The position numbers and the translations under genes were made by a program. Source: Branchiostoma floridae (Eukaryota; Chordata; Leptocardii; Amphioxiformes; Branchiostomatidae). Taken from it: DNA of 64,000 nucleotides. Shown in pieces: positions 22,660 through 35,008 of this stretch. The notes under the pieces were generated by a model. It saw only the letters and a program-made list of their open reading frames with translations. It was not told where the DNA came from and did no database searches. The stretch covers positions 16,737,933 through 16,801,932 of the forward strand of contig NC_049979.1 of NCBI RefSeq assembly GCF_000003815.2. Direction: 5' to 3'. Position 1 is the first letter of the stretch, and each line of letters begins with the position of its first letter.

Positions 22660-25600
22660 TCGTCCCGTGAATATAAGAGGTGCTTCGTCGGAGGGCCCTA
22701 TGCCATATATGCAGTCTTTTCGACGAGTCGGCTATGTAAAACTACACACCACTTTCCATTGCTGAGACTCACTGACTGTTGTCTACGGGAAAGTGGACGC
22801 CAGAGCGGGGATGTGCGACATATTTACCTCAAGACTACATTGTCAATGACATTAAAATCCAGAGCAACCCAGTTACTATCAATAATTGATGTGATTTCTG
22901 TTGAAGATGTTCCCTGGTTGGCAAACGTTAATCAAATAAAAGTTCCACTGGAAGTGTTCTTCTATTTGCTGACGCAGATGACGTTCCCTAGGGGAGGGCT
23001 GAGTCTGTCCGTGGCTCCGAAAGTTAGGGATCTTTCTTGCCCATCGGGAACAAGCTATAGCTAGTCTTTCATTTATTACGTCTCAGACTGCATACAAAGG
23101 TTAAAGGACATGAAAGAGAGGACGTGAATGGTGCCCATACTGATACATCCAGCCGGTGATGGGTTCCCTGAGGCAGGGACTCGCCAGAACACAAACATCC
23201 CTCCTCCCCGGGTTTAGTTATTAGCAATCTCGGTGTGCACGTCACTGGTTTTCTCCAAATCCATGTCCGTGTGGGGAACTGTCATTCGTATGTCCTTCCC
23301 TGTTGGGATAAAGGCGTAACTGCTTTATAGTTTCTGTTGTACAAATAATATCAACATGACGCATGGCTTCAACCATCATATGTGACAGGTAACGAGGTAT
23401 TCTGTGTTTGACTGACTTATTACATCACCTAATTCTGGTCTCGGTTGGTTCATGGATGCACAACAGCGGCATACACGTAGTTACATTCCATCCTCAAACA
23501 ACCGTTGTAAGGAAATGTAACGTCAAAGGCAAGTATCTCTGATCAAATAAATTGAGAGTATCAACTATCAAGGGCTGCAAAAACATTATGACAATATAAC
23601 GTTCTCGAAAGATATTCAAAGGTTACAGTTACGCTACAATTCCAAAGAAAGCCGACAGGCGACTGGAATTTGAAGAAATTCTTGACCCATTCTTCCTTTG
23701 ACTACCTTTTGATATAGCCTGTTAGCACAATGTATGTATTACTTCTAAAGCTGTGCTGGTAAACACGAGCAGACAAAAATATAATATTCTTGGTGGACGT
23801 AAGCACAAACATACCTGAGCTGTACAAACTGCTTTAAAACTCTTGCGGTCTGCGGTTCTGACTCACACTATCACTGCGCGGTGAGAGCGGAGGCTGCAGA
23901 CATCCATGGGCGGTGGACAGGAGGTCTATGCTACTCTTCAACGCTCCAGTGTGACACTGAAACCCGCTAGAAAAGACGTTGTGCCAGAAAATGGCCCTCC
24001 AGACAAAACTGATGGCCTGTATAATGGAACAATCTTACTCCGACTGGGGATGAAGAACAGTCGACTAAATGTACCAAGTTGTTTGAGATCACACGCTGTG
24101 ATGATAAAAGGCAATTTGAATGGAGTTTTGCTTTTGCTCGACATCCTGTGCCCTCGGGACGCGTGCTCGGCCACAACCTTTGCTCTAAAAGCGCTACCCT
24201 TTCTCTAAGTGATCGGAGAAGCTTTCCGCTATCGATCTTGTGCCAAGTCACACTCTTTGTTAAAGCCGCAGCCCCTCGGGGCAGTGGGAGTTCCAAGTCT
24301 AACGTACAGCGTGCCTTTGCCACGTGCGTCAGCCGGGACGTCAACGCTGACGCCGTCCCTGCGGGGGTTTCTAGTGCTTTTATTTCCGCAGAGATTTGTT
24401 GGCTGCCTTAATTCTTACATGTAGCTTTCGTGTCAAGACTTTCACGTGAGAATGGAAATCTACCGACCTTCACTGAGACCCCAGGGTAGATATGAAAGTA
24501 TACGAATATCACGACAAAGGAGGGATACTGAGTGCGGGACACTGGGATGTCTATGGTAATATTTTAGGGGTCTGTGACAACGCTCCGGGGCCTAAACAAT
24601 CGCAATAACAAAACGTTTCAAGCAAACATTTCAAGTCAAATGTAAATAAACATTTGACATGGCAATCCAGTACAGTAGCCCAAAACTTTTGAGTGGCTCT
24701 TAGAGCCTTGTTCTGTGGTGTATCTGATGTAAATAATACCCCCACCCATCCCTGTGCCCATCCGGTATCCACCCTTCTGATCATTTCCTCATTAAACACG
24801 GGAGGTCATACTTTATAGCCTTTGTATACCTGGACGGTACAATAAAGAGCTTGTTCTAATGGATATGTGGCGTTCAACATGCGTTTACTTGCAATAGAAT
24901 AACGTTTCGCTAGCTGGCGTATTGAAATTACTATTACCCCAAGGATGTAACGATTAAACAAGCATACAGCCGCAGCATGTCGACTTTGTATGAAAGTATG
25001 TTTATTTTATCACTGCCTTAACAAAACAAACATTGCTGTAGAGATGGGAACTACAGTTTCTACAACCCAAATAGTAATATGCTTCCAATTATTCTGTAAA
25101 TTCGCCAAGAAATGAATATCATAAAGTCACGGAAAGGCATTAGTAAAATTAGTCACTTCCCAAGAGTATTCGTTCATAGTCTGTCGAGTAGTTATGTTAC
25201 AATATCTAGGGGGCAATTTCGAGCTCCAATCATCAGCAAGAACTATGGAGACTTAAGGTGGTAGCTCACTGCACCTGGGGCACCGGTGCGGCACTGCGGG
25301 GTTCAAAGATACTCAACGAATGATTTCAAGAGATCGGAGAAAATAGCAAAGCAGTGCCGTAGTGAACGAACCCCTCAGTGCCGCACCGGTGCCTCAAGTG
25401 CAGTGAGATACCACCTTTACATACTCAAGTTTATGTTGCACGTATCATGACTTTATGTCAGCACCCATCTCTGGATATTGTAGATGAGCTAATACTAAAA
25501 GCGTTAATGGAAAACTTCGCGTGCCACCGATCCCCACTGGACACACAACGTCTCAATACGAAATTTTGGCCTATCAGAATACGTATGCTGGTGAGGTATG

Positions 25601-27300
25601 TAGAATTTCTGAATCGTTATTCCGCCTGAGGCGTAGTTTCTGCAGCCTTCGATGTAACATGTCGTTATTGAACAGGAAAAGTCGCACGCAAAACAGTCTG
25701 ACGAAACGACTACATACCGAGCGGTCACCACACCCGAAGAAGCGCAAAGATATCACATTGTTTATCGTTCTGGAGCTACGGGTAAACCAAGGTGGGGCAA
25801 ATCGGAGCAACCAGGGACTTAGGACTTATAATTACGTGCCGGATACAACTGACAAGAGATTACCCACAGGACACACAGAGCTAACGGCCAACCTTAGGTC
25901 TCACTTCTACACAACTGGTCAGCTCCACAACTCTGCTGTGAACGGCCGCAGGCCGGTGTGTATTTTGTGATAAGCATCCTACGTTTACCTGACGTCACGA
26001 TGACGCGTGCAACAGAAAAACACTATTCATCTGCGTCAGAGTTAAGTTATGACATTGGATTGGTAAAAACAAGGCCACGACCCTTCAGTTCATCGCCAAT
26101 ATTGTCAGAGAGTGCAATGTTTTCAAAAATGATAGTGAAAACATTATCATACATTTATTTTTCTCTACAAATGTTTGTTACCAGATTATAAATGGACATC
26201 TGATCTGAGAGTGCCGGTTTACATAGATGTGTCCGTCAGCAAACCACCATTAGCGTAAGACTGACACCACGCGCAAGAAGTTTCGACCAGCACACAAATC
26301 GCTCTATATGCTGTACAGGCAGTCACGTCGGTTCGCAATCTATTCCCGCAGAGTGTATTATTTGCATATCTCAGCACTATGTACATGTCTCTTTCCACCA
26401 GATGACGATCAGCCCCAAGGCGAAATTAAACCCATAAGTCATTCCAACGTAAAGAGTGCAGATGTCGCCTTGTACAAGATCACACGGCAACCTAATTGAT
26501 TTTGGTAAAATTCAATGGCACGAAAATAACGGCGTTGCATTTAAGAACAATGTCATTACATCCTAATGAAATAAGACCTAACCGTAGAACCACGTCTGCC
26601 ACTATCTGTGACTGTTATTCTTCTTTATCTGTTTTGTGCATCGTGTTTGTCACGTTATCTTGCACGTAGTGCATTACTTGAACAAACGCGCCTATACAGA
26701 TGTTTGTATGTACATAACATGTGCTCTACACGGCATACCATAATGAGAATAGACTTTGATCCTCAGGTAGGTTATATATGAATTTATGTTGCACTTTCTG
26801 ACACAATAATCATACAAAGCGTTGACTTAACGTCAGAAAAGGATGGCAATGGTGGCGAAAATTCCATCAGCTCCCTGGCTGTCGCCCACTTATTACCTCA
26901 TTCCTGTAGTATTTGCACGTCGCCACTTCATTTGCTCACCATCAGATTGTTTGCAGTGGACCATAGAGATGGCACACGGCCTTTGTTCCCCGGCCAAACA
27001 TGTACACAATACTTAACAGGCGGGGAGGCCTTGATGGATGTTGTGGGTGGGGGTTCCGGACTGGAGTCTCTTGCACTTTGTTGACCCCATTAAAAGTACA
27101 TTTCTGCCAGAAGTAAATATCCTGCAGTGTTTCTAGCTGTTGAAAACTTGATATTGAACATTTCATGAAAGGAAGTCGGTGAAAGGAGTAATTTGTAGGA
27201 CGACCTTTTAGTTTAGTGGACTTTTGTTCCGTCCGTTGCCACGTGACTAGCTCTAACAGGTTGTCATTCTGTCGTTCCCGTTCCAGGATGGAGTATTGAC
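22660..27300. other. Intergenic interval between the divergent receptors
   Basis: 4.7 kb without a supported gene. Contains the inverted-repeat element at 25256-25416. It must hold the promoters of both receptors, but no specific motif was secure. Confidence 0.6.
25256..25416. mobile_element. MITE with TTA target duplication (PIF/Harbinger-like)
   Basis: About 40-bp imperfect terminal inverted repeats beginning AGGTGGTA.CTCACTGCAC, flanked on both sides by TTA. A 3-bp TTA/TAA duplication is typical of PIF/Harbinger elements. 161 bp, non-coding. Confidence 0.8.
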
Positions 27301-27316
27301 ATGACGGCCAGGTAAG

Positions 27317-29173
27317 ATGGCGTTCCCGACGATCCCGCCGCCTGGCCCGGACTACACCACTCCGCTGTACGGGACAGAGGTCGTACCCGTGGTATATGAC
27401 GCCGTGAACGGGACGCCTGTGTGGTCTACTTCCGGAACTTATAACATATCTTGTGGTAACGAGAACGCTACTCTATTACCGGAATGCAACGTGACCACGG
27501 CACCGCCCTTAGACCCCCTGGGAGGACACCAGGTTTGGGAGGTGGTGCTGATATGTCTGCTCACCTGTTCTCTCAGTATCATCACCGTCGGAGGAAACAT
27601 TCTGGTCTTCGTGTCCTTCCGAGTCAACCGACAACTTCACACCGTCAATAACTACTTCTTGCTGAGTCTGGCGGTGGCCGACACCCTGATCGGACTCTTG
27701 TCCATGAACTTGTACACCGTGTATATGGTGATGGGCAGGTGGGCCTTAGGACCGGCGATCTGTGACCTGTACTTGACCGTGGACTATGTGAGTTCCAACG
27801 CCTCCGTCATGAACTTGTGCGTGATCAGTTTTGACCGCTACTTCTCCATCACCCGTCCGCTGACGTACCGCGCCAAGAGGACCCCCAGGCGGGCCGCCTG
27901 TCTGATCGCCTTGGCCTGGGTGACGTCGGTGCTGGTGTGGGCACCGCTCATCGTGGGCTGGCAGTACATCGTGGGCGGGAGGAACGTACCGGAGGGCCAG
28001 TGCTACATCCAGTTTATAGAGGACAGTGTTTACGTGAACTATTTAACCATAGCAGTGGCCTTTTACATCCCGGTCATTATCATGTGTACTCTGTACTACA
28101 GGATCTACAGGGAGACGCAGGAGAGACAGAAAAACCTACTAGAACTACAAGGAAACACAAGTACCAGAACATCGACACGATTCCGAAACACATCAACTAT
28201 GTCAACTACATCATTCCTAACAAACTCTACAATCAAATCTACATTGTCCACATCTACTATCAAGTCTACTACAAGTGTCGGCTCTAGTATGTCCAGAGAG
28301 CCTATTGCACTTAGCAGTATAGAGGAAGGATCAACCACCAGCAGTACACCCAGAAGTAAGCGTTTCTCCTCACTTTGTAAATGTTGTGTCGGAAAGTCTA
28401 GCGAAGATAACGACTCAGCTAGAGATCTCAGTAACTTCAGCACACCGACTGACCACGCCAAGGTTCTGATGAGTGCTGGTTCTAGTTCGTTTGTAGACAA
28501 GAAGGCAGGACCGGCCCTGGAGATGAGACATGTGTCTCTGTCCGTCCCCAATGGGAAAGCACATCGCATGACACCGCCCAAGACCGAGCACCCTGCCTCC
28601 AGGTACCGCATCGTTATCAAGCTGCCCGACGAATCGTCCACGGACCCTGAGGACCAGAAGACGACAATAACAATGACTCCGGATTCAGATGATTCGGACG
28701 ACAATCTAGAGCTGAAGGAGATGACGCCATCCCCACGCCCGAGCCCTGAGCCGCCAGTCAGGCCTCGGCCATCTGCAGCATCACTTTCAGCGTCACGGCC
28801 AAAGCTAAACGCGGCACAGTTGTGGAAAAAAGCTGCCGAAAACACTACACGGACTAAATTAAAAAGCGACCGTGCTAGAAAAATCTCAATGGTTCTGAAG
28901 GAAAAGAAGGCAGCAAAGATGCTGAGTGCTATCCTCTTGGCGTTTATAATTACGTGGTTGCCATACAGTGTAACGGTACTGTTCAAGCCCTTCTATAAGG
29001 TTCCACCGACCGTCTGGGATGTGGGGTACTGGTTGTGTTACGTGAACAGCACCATCAACCCGTGGTGCTACGCGCTTTGTAACAGAACGTTCAGAAAAAC
29101 GTTTAAGGACATCCTGGTGTGCCGGGTAAAGAAGCAGACCTTCAGACAACTGCAAAGCAAAAGACTGTACTAA
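27317..29173 (+). CDS. Muscarinic-type acetylcholine receptor-like GPCR, copy B (intronless)
   Basis: Complete 618-residue GPCR on one exon; the ATG at 27317 lies in the context aagATGG. From PECNVTT (about residue 56) through the QERQKNL segment at the start of intracellular loop 3 it is identical in protein to copy A, including D156 (3.32) and the DRY motif. The N-terminus, a longer Ser/Thr-rich loop 3 (about 275-530, with STSTIKST-like repeats, acidic stretches and Pro/Arg patches), TM6-TM7 and the C-tail differ. TM6 carries W547 and Y550, with Ser551 at 6.52 instead of the muscarinic Asn. The KEKKAAKMLSAILLAF segment before TM6 matches the muscarinic consensus. The extracellular loop 3 CxxC pair of vertebrate muscarinic receptors is absent (FYKVPPTVW). 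The different loop 3 suggests different desensitisation or G-protein coupling from copy A. Start codons of A and B are about 4.7 kb apart, divergently oriented. Confidence 0.93.
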   Translation: MAFPTIPPPGPDYTTPLYGTEVVPVVYDAVNGTPVWSTSGTYNISCGNENATLLPECNVTTAPPLDPLGGHQVWEVVLICLLTCSLSIITVGGNILVFVSFRVNRQLHTVNNYFLLSLAVADTLIGLLSMNLYTVYMVMGRWALGPAICDLYLTVDYVSSNASVMNLCVISFDRYFSITRPLTYRAKRTPRRAACLIALAWVTSVLVWAPLIVGWQYIVGGRNVPEGQCYIQFIEDSVYVNYLTIAVAFYIPVIIMCTLYYRIYRETQERQKNLLELQGNTSTRTSTRFRNTSTMSTTSFLTNSTIKSTLSTSTIKSTTSVGSSMSREPIALSSIEEGSTTSSTPRSKRFSSLCKCCVGKSSEDNDSARDLSNFSTPTDHAKVLMSAGSSSFVDKKAGPALEMRHVSLSVPNGKAHRMTPPKTEHPASRYRIVIKLPDESSTDPEDQKTTITMTPDSDDSDDNLELKEMTPSPRPSPEPPVRPRPSAASLSASRPKLNAAQLWKKAAENTTRTKLKSDRARKISMVLKEKKAAKMLSAILLAFIITWLPYSVTVLFKPFYKVPPTVWDVGYWLCYVNSTINPWCYALCNRTFRKTFKDILVCRVKKQTFRQLQSKRLY

Positions 29174-29601
29174 ACGCACGTGGGTAAGACAGTTCTGATT
29201 TTAACGACACTCACATAACAGGAACAATGTCAATATTTAACTTCACTGTTGTGGATGACGTAAACATACAACGGGCAGGTGACATTTCACAAAAATGATG
29301 AAGGATTGAATCAGCTGTAAGATGAACATGTGGACTGCACGTTTGAGGTATTATTATCCAGTGTGTTTTCAGACTGTCTGTGTAACTGTGTCACGGTGTA
29401 TCCCATCTGTCTGCGCCATACTGGCGTCCATCAACAAACATTTAGTCAGTAGTGTTTGTATTTACAATGTTGTGGGACAGAATCTCAGCGTCTTGTCGTA
29501 CGAAAGCTGTCTAAATAACGATCAGGTGTCCGAAAGTAATTTTATCAGGTTGGTAGAATATAGGATACTGAAGATTTCATTTACACGGCCAGTAAATACT
29601 C

Positions 29602-29607
29602 AATAAA
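29602..29607 (+). terminator. Putative polyadenylation signal of receptor B
   Basis: An AATAAA hexamer lies about 430 bp after the stop codon of the receptor at 27317-29173 and is the first one downstream in the right orientation. It would give a short 3' UTR. It is a motif match only. Confidence 0.4.
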
Positions 29608-29609
29608 TT

Positions 29610-31930
29610 TAAACGTAAGCAAGTGAGTATTTACTTGTTTAAAAGAAATATTCAATACCTTGTTAAATATTCATGTAAACTAATGAAACGTTTACAGTCT
29701 CTACATATTCAGTCGCTCTGTGGGTCTGTGGGCGACCCGGTAAATAGGTATCTGACAGGTGGCCGCCATGTTGGGAAGAACAAATAGTGTCCAGAAGTGT
29801 CAAGTCACCGCAACAATACGTCACTGATAAATGCGGAGAGAATATCTGGCATTCTACACAGTAGTGTCATATAGCAACCACTCACCTGGCGGTTGTCTGT
29901 CAGATCTTTCAACAACACTATAGCACCATAAAGTCAAATCACAGATGACCTTTCTGATAGGTTTCACTATGAGCCGTTATTCAGAGTGGAGCCTCGTGTT
30001 TGCACCCATAATAGGCTAGAGTTGATCTAGTATTCTGATTGAAGTGGAGACACTTTATAATATCAATAGTATGGTCATGTTCGTGTGTACCAGGCAGATA
30101 TAACAGGACTGTTAAAACCGTGACATGCCGTTTCTGTCAGAACAGCACAAACAGAGTACACTTTACAACTCGTCTGGTTTACCTGCTGTTTCCATTACGC
30201 TAGTGGCAAACGTAAAGCAGGTTAGAAGGGTTGAAATAATCAGTGTAGCATTTGTAAGTAGTAACGACTAAGGATACTACTCTCCTTGCAACCAACGAAC
30301 GTCGTTCTGTACATATTCTATGTAATCAGGACTGTCTCTGGCAGGACCCATCCCTCCGTCCCAGGACAGAGTGATATTTTGTAGGGACGGAGACACATGT
30401 CACCCGTCCGCCCCAAAAGTCTGACCTTCATGACATGAAATCAATGAAACATAAGAAGCTCATTTGACAACAGAAAACAACAACATGGGCTCCCAAACAA
30501 TGAAAATTATGGAAAAACCTGGAGACAGCCCTGACATAGACACAAGAGACCAGTTATCAACCTCTTGCCCTTTGTGAACAAACGTGACTATCATATTTGT
30601 AGTTGAGATAGCGTGATTATTTGGACAGGAACGAGTTTTTAAACTGCCCACTCTAGAACATTAACGTATTTGTATGTAATATATTTGTAAGGTACACGGA
30701 GATAAGAGACTAGATAACCATCAAAGCCTTAAACACAAATTTGAGAGTGTGTTCTACAAGGAAGTTAGCTGTTACATTTTAGAAAAGACGGAAGCCTGGT
30801 AGACAGATTTCCTATACATACATTCAGTCTACTCTCAACAGATTTAACTAATACGGAGGAACTGCTAATACAGCTAATACTAATAGGCTCGTTGTTCACA
30901 AGACTCGCAGGTGCGTTATTTGGAGCTGTTCTGTGGAGCATAGTGATGGCGATATGCTGTTATCTGCAGTGACGACGGGGACCACCCAAAACTGGTCGTG
31001 ACCTTTTAACCTTTGTCACCAATGGTGCATGTAGAGAGCACGCTTTGGGCGTTCTCTCAAGGTGAACAAACATGTTTGCTCAATGTCACACATGCTTTTA
31101 GGACGTCACTGGTGCCGTCTCATGTACAGACAGGTTTTGTTGTACCGTGGTTTGTATATAAATGAGTATAGTAGCTCGGCACAGATCCTCTCATATGGTG
31201 CGGTATTGCACACAAAGGCAGGGTAGGTAAGAGCACAAAGTCCACGTCATTTGTCATTGTGTGGCTGGGGCAGCTTTAATACAACAGACTAATCATAAGC
31301 AAATAAATTAAACTTCCTTAACACTAGATTTTCTCTTCAGGGCAGACTCGTATATGTAATAACAAGGCTGCTACTACTGCAATACTGTGTCCATTTTTCC
31401 TCCTCGTCTATATCTTGTACCAATTAGCATTAAACGTTTGGTTAACCCTCATTTTAAGATTTGATGTAGATGAATACTTTTCAGTTGTTTCTGTTTACAG
31501 CTATACCTACCCCCAGTATCTCACGGATCTCAATCAAAATCCTGCCGTTACTTCACGGAAAGAAAATGAGCATTCCAGGTTTGAGGTTCTAATTCTATTT
31601 TCACATATTCATAGATTTGTTGACAACAACTAATGGTGGTATTAGGTGGCCACCATCACGTGTAACGGGGGATACCAATGACAAATTTAAAAAAAAAAGC
31701 CGAAGAATTGATCAACTATGAAGTTTGTGAATTTTTCATCTCAGTCAGTCAGGATATTTAGTACAGATCTCCGTTCAAAGGATATTCCACAAAACCGAGA
31801 TCAAACCACTGTTGGTTTAATACAGAAACGGTAAGCCGAAAGATAAAACCTGTATCCTACTTTCAGTTTAAATCACAACATAAACAGGTTAAGACCGTAA
31901 AAACATCCCACAATCCACCTTCAACGTCCT
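29610..31930. other. No gene recognised
   Basis: AT-rich intergenic DNA after receptor B. No coding exon chain. Confidence 0.55.
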
Positions 31931-31933
31931 TTC

Positions 31934-32180
31934 AGGTGCAATCTCACTACACTTGCGTCAAGCTTGTATCAGTGCGGGGTTCGTTCACTGCGTCACTGTT
32001 TTGTTATTTTCTCAGATTTGTTTATAATTTAGATATTGCGTAATATGTACCCGTATGACTTAGAAGAAGACAAAATACACAAAAAGTAAGAAAATTCATT
32101 CTTTATCTCTGACATTTGTTGAGCATAATTCGAACCACACAGTGACACAAGCTTGACGCAAGTGCAGTGAGAGGGCACCT
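31934..32180. mobile_element. Related longer MITE of the 25256 family
   Basis: Terminal inverted repeats AGGTGC...CTCACT.CACTTGCG, CAAGCTTG matching each other over about 40 bp and related to those at 25256. The internal GTGCGGGGTTCGTTCACT also resembles the 25256 interior. Target duplication is imperfect (TTC/TTA). Confidence 0.7.
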
Positions 32181-32184
32181 TTAA

Positions 32185-34450
32185 CGACGGACGGTCATTA
32201 AAACATGAACCGTCTACATTTTGAATGCCGATATTGACCTGCTCACTCAGATATGACAGCCAATGACAATAACGTCGTGTCCTCATAGCTAGCTCACGTT
32301 AAGTAATGCATGGAAACGTGTGCCCTGAAGAGAAGTCATCCGCACATCAATGTCATTCATTGTGTTTTACGGAGACATACAGGTGCCCTAGGCCCTGTAT
32401 CGTGCTCTGTGGCAGAATAAGTTCTACCAGAGCCGTCTCCTTGTAGAAGGAACTGTATATCTCCAGGGCTGTGAGTCAGTATTTCTTTTATTACTGGGAA
32501 TTGAAGAAGTCCTTATCTTTTCTCCAAACCACATCTGCAATTTGCTCTTAGAAAAAATATATACTTATTGACCCCAGGGGATAAGAAACTCACTATCGGC
32601 ATATCTTATAAATAGGATGTCTCATTTCAGAAGTGGGTTATGGCTGTTAGGTATATTTTCCTGGACCCGAAAAGGCGTAGGATCCGAATCGGTCTTTTTC
32701 AAGACAAGGCACTCACCGCCTGATAAGACGTAACGAGAAATCGATCCATATATACGGCTGTCCTTGAGGAGTAGGTCGTAATCTTAAGCACTGGTTGAGT
32801 TTGTGGGCTGCCAGGAGCGGTACCAGCCTGTGTTTTACATAACGATCTGCCCTACTTTTACAACAAAAAGCTTTACAAAGTACCATCTGGCTTCTCTAAA
32901 GCACCACACACAAATTCCCAAGTATATGTTCCTTTCAATACAAAGCTAACAACGAAATTAACTCAAGAGATGGGTGGTTGGGATAACGGGCTCATTTGTT
33001 CACAGGCATTAAACCATTTGACTGCACGGGCGTCAGAAAGTCCATTTGTATTCTTCATTGAGATCTTTTGAAAGTCTAGTAAATTATCCCTCTTTGCCTA
33101 CGATGAACAATGGTAGTTATAATGTGTATGGCTAGCTTTTCTACGTTCTGTACTGTTTGTGAGTTTCAGTCAATCGGTGCTTCGTGACAGGAACAATTAA
33201 GACCAAAGCTAGGACAAAGAAGGCGTCTTGAATGACGTGTGCGTGGTCAATAAAGATCCGCCCGCCTCGCCCTGATGGTACCGGTAACACATGTTTCTAC
33301 AGTCACATGTATAGGCTGGCCTAATGTTTCCTGTATGGAAGAGACACAAAGTTTCGATCCCCCAGTAATTCGGCTCGCCTATTTACTTAAAGTCCTTTCT
33401 TAAGTTGACTGGCTGATGAATGTCTGGGCGACTGCCTGGAGGGACTATGGGGAAATGAAGGGAATCGATAGAAGCAGAACATATATGTGTCTAGTGGATC
33501 GGAATGTGGGGCTGTTTATATGAGGTTTATGAGCTTTTACTAAGCCCTCGTACAGTCAAACACACATACACAAACACACACACACACACACAAACACAAA
33601 CACACACATGTGTATTATGTACATAAAGAGATTTAGAATTGCAGAGTGCCAGTTACACAGACGTAGGGACCGAACCATAGCCTCAGCCGGAACATTGTTA
33701 ATATAGCGAGGTACGGGTGATGAAGAAGTGCAGGTGGTAACATCTTAAGGGTCACAAAATGATTTGCTTGACAAAATGGGTAGAAAAAAGGCAGGTAAAC
33801 AAAGAAAATGTCTACTTGATCTTCAACAAATTGATCAACATAATGGATAAATACACGTTGTTTTCTGAACTATTTATGTTAAACAGAAATAAATCTCTTC
33901 ACTTCCCTAAATGTTGTCAACAGACAATTAAGTGTCTTTGTGCTCTGTGACGATGTATATATACAACTATAACTATGACATGTACCTGTACAGATGTTTG
34001 TATGTACCGTAAGTCCGTGGTTCGATGTATAACGTGTTAGAAAACAAGGCAGGATCCTTACAAAAGACCACAGTTGTACATAGTAGATGTGTATATTTAC
34101 CCCCTTGTGTGGCATAGCTGGCTTTGCTGTACGTACTGAAGGGCTGGACTATGGTGTATATGTATTATGGAAAGTGGAGTAATGGCCTTGACTATTGAGT
34201 ATGTATATGAATAAATCACTGTGTAGAACTTTCAGTTGTCGCTGCTCTTTTAATTCCATTGGAAATTTTCCTGCGAGTTGAATGGTTATACACCATACAA
34301 TTATAACAAGTTTTCGTATCTACGATAACTACATACAAAACATCAAATAATTTCTTCGTTATAAGCTTGAAGTACATCTATACTATGCCGTATGTTCATA
34401 AAATAACGACGTTGGAGACTATGTCGAAGGAGCTGTGTAATCTCTAGTTG
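32185..34450. other. No gene recognised; CA-rich microsatellite inside
   Basis: Only a CA/CAAACA-rich tract at about 33560-33610 stands out. Confidence 0.55.
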
Positions 34451-34674
34451 CTCTCAGGCGATCCTGCTTCACCAGCCTATCTGGGGGCATTGGCGGAAGT
34501 TGTTGGGGAGGGGGATTTTTAGGTCGATTCGCGATTTTCAACTGAGAATACGCCGGGAAGGAAAATATCCCGCGAAAGGAAAAATGCCGGGAAAGAAATA
34601 CATGCCGGGAAGCTTGTACTCGTTTGTTCCGCCAATGCCCCCCAGAGAGGCCGGTGAAGGAGGCTACTCTCAGG
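34451..34674. mobile_element. MITE-like element downstream of the GBP-like gene
   Basis: Inverted ends of about 45 bp: GGGGGCATTGGCGGAA at the inner edge of the left arm pairs with TTCCGCCAATGCCCCC on the right, and the TTCACC.GCC blocks also pair. The interior has repeated GCCGGGAA motifs. Non-coding. Confidence 0.7.
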
Positions 34675-34958
34675 CCATTACAGTCAATGAGAGGAACAGC
34701 TGTGGCATTGTAAAAACTTTCCCTATTACTAGATAGAACAATACGGCCTCACGTATGCGTCCAAAGGCTTTACACGTGTGTCCAAAGGGTCCCACGTGTG
34801 TGTCAAAGAGCGTATTTCTTTACATCGTTTCTGTACAATATGCAACTAAAAACACACCTCCTACATCTACCATATGGATATATTAATTCATGATTTGTAG
34901 AGGAGAGAGCTAAAGCGTGTTTTAATCTGGTTCGAGAAAACGTCAGAGTGTTCAGCAA

Positions 34959-35008
34959 TTACATCACCACGCATCCACCACCGCCACCCCCATGATGAAC
35001 TACAGTAG
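34959..35008 (-). CDS. Last exon of the GBP-like gene: glycine hinge and CaaX motif
   Basis: The acceptor gtcgtttcag at 35018-35009 joins in phase 1 to the coiled-coil exon that ends at 35279. The exon reads through six consecutive glycines to Cys-Val-Val-Met and a TAA stop (34961-34959). A terminal Met in a CaaX box favours farnesyl over geranylgeranyl transfer, as established for protein prenyltransferases. Mammalian GBP1, GBP2 and GBP5 also end in CaaX boxes, so this ending supports both the exon chain and a membrane-attached GBP. Another frame over the same bases stays open longer but does not fit the incoming phase. Confidence 0.8.

Noticed and set aside
28105-28986. 293-residue minus-strand frame
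   Set aside because: Antisense shadow of receptor B; Ser/Val-rich because of codon complementarity.
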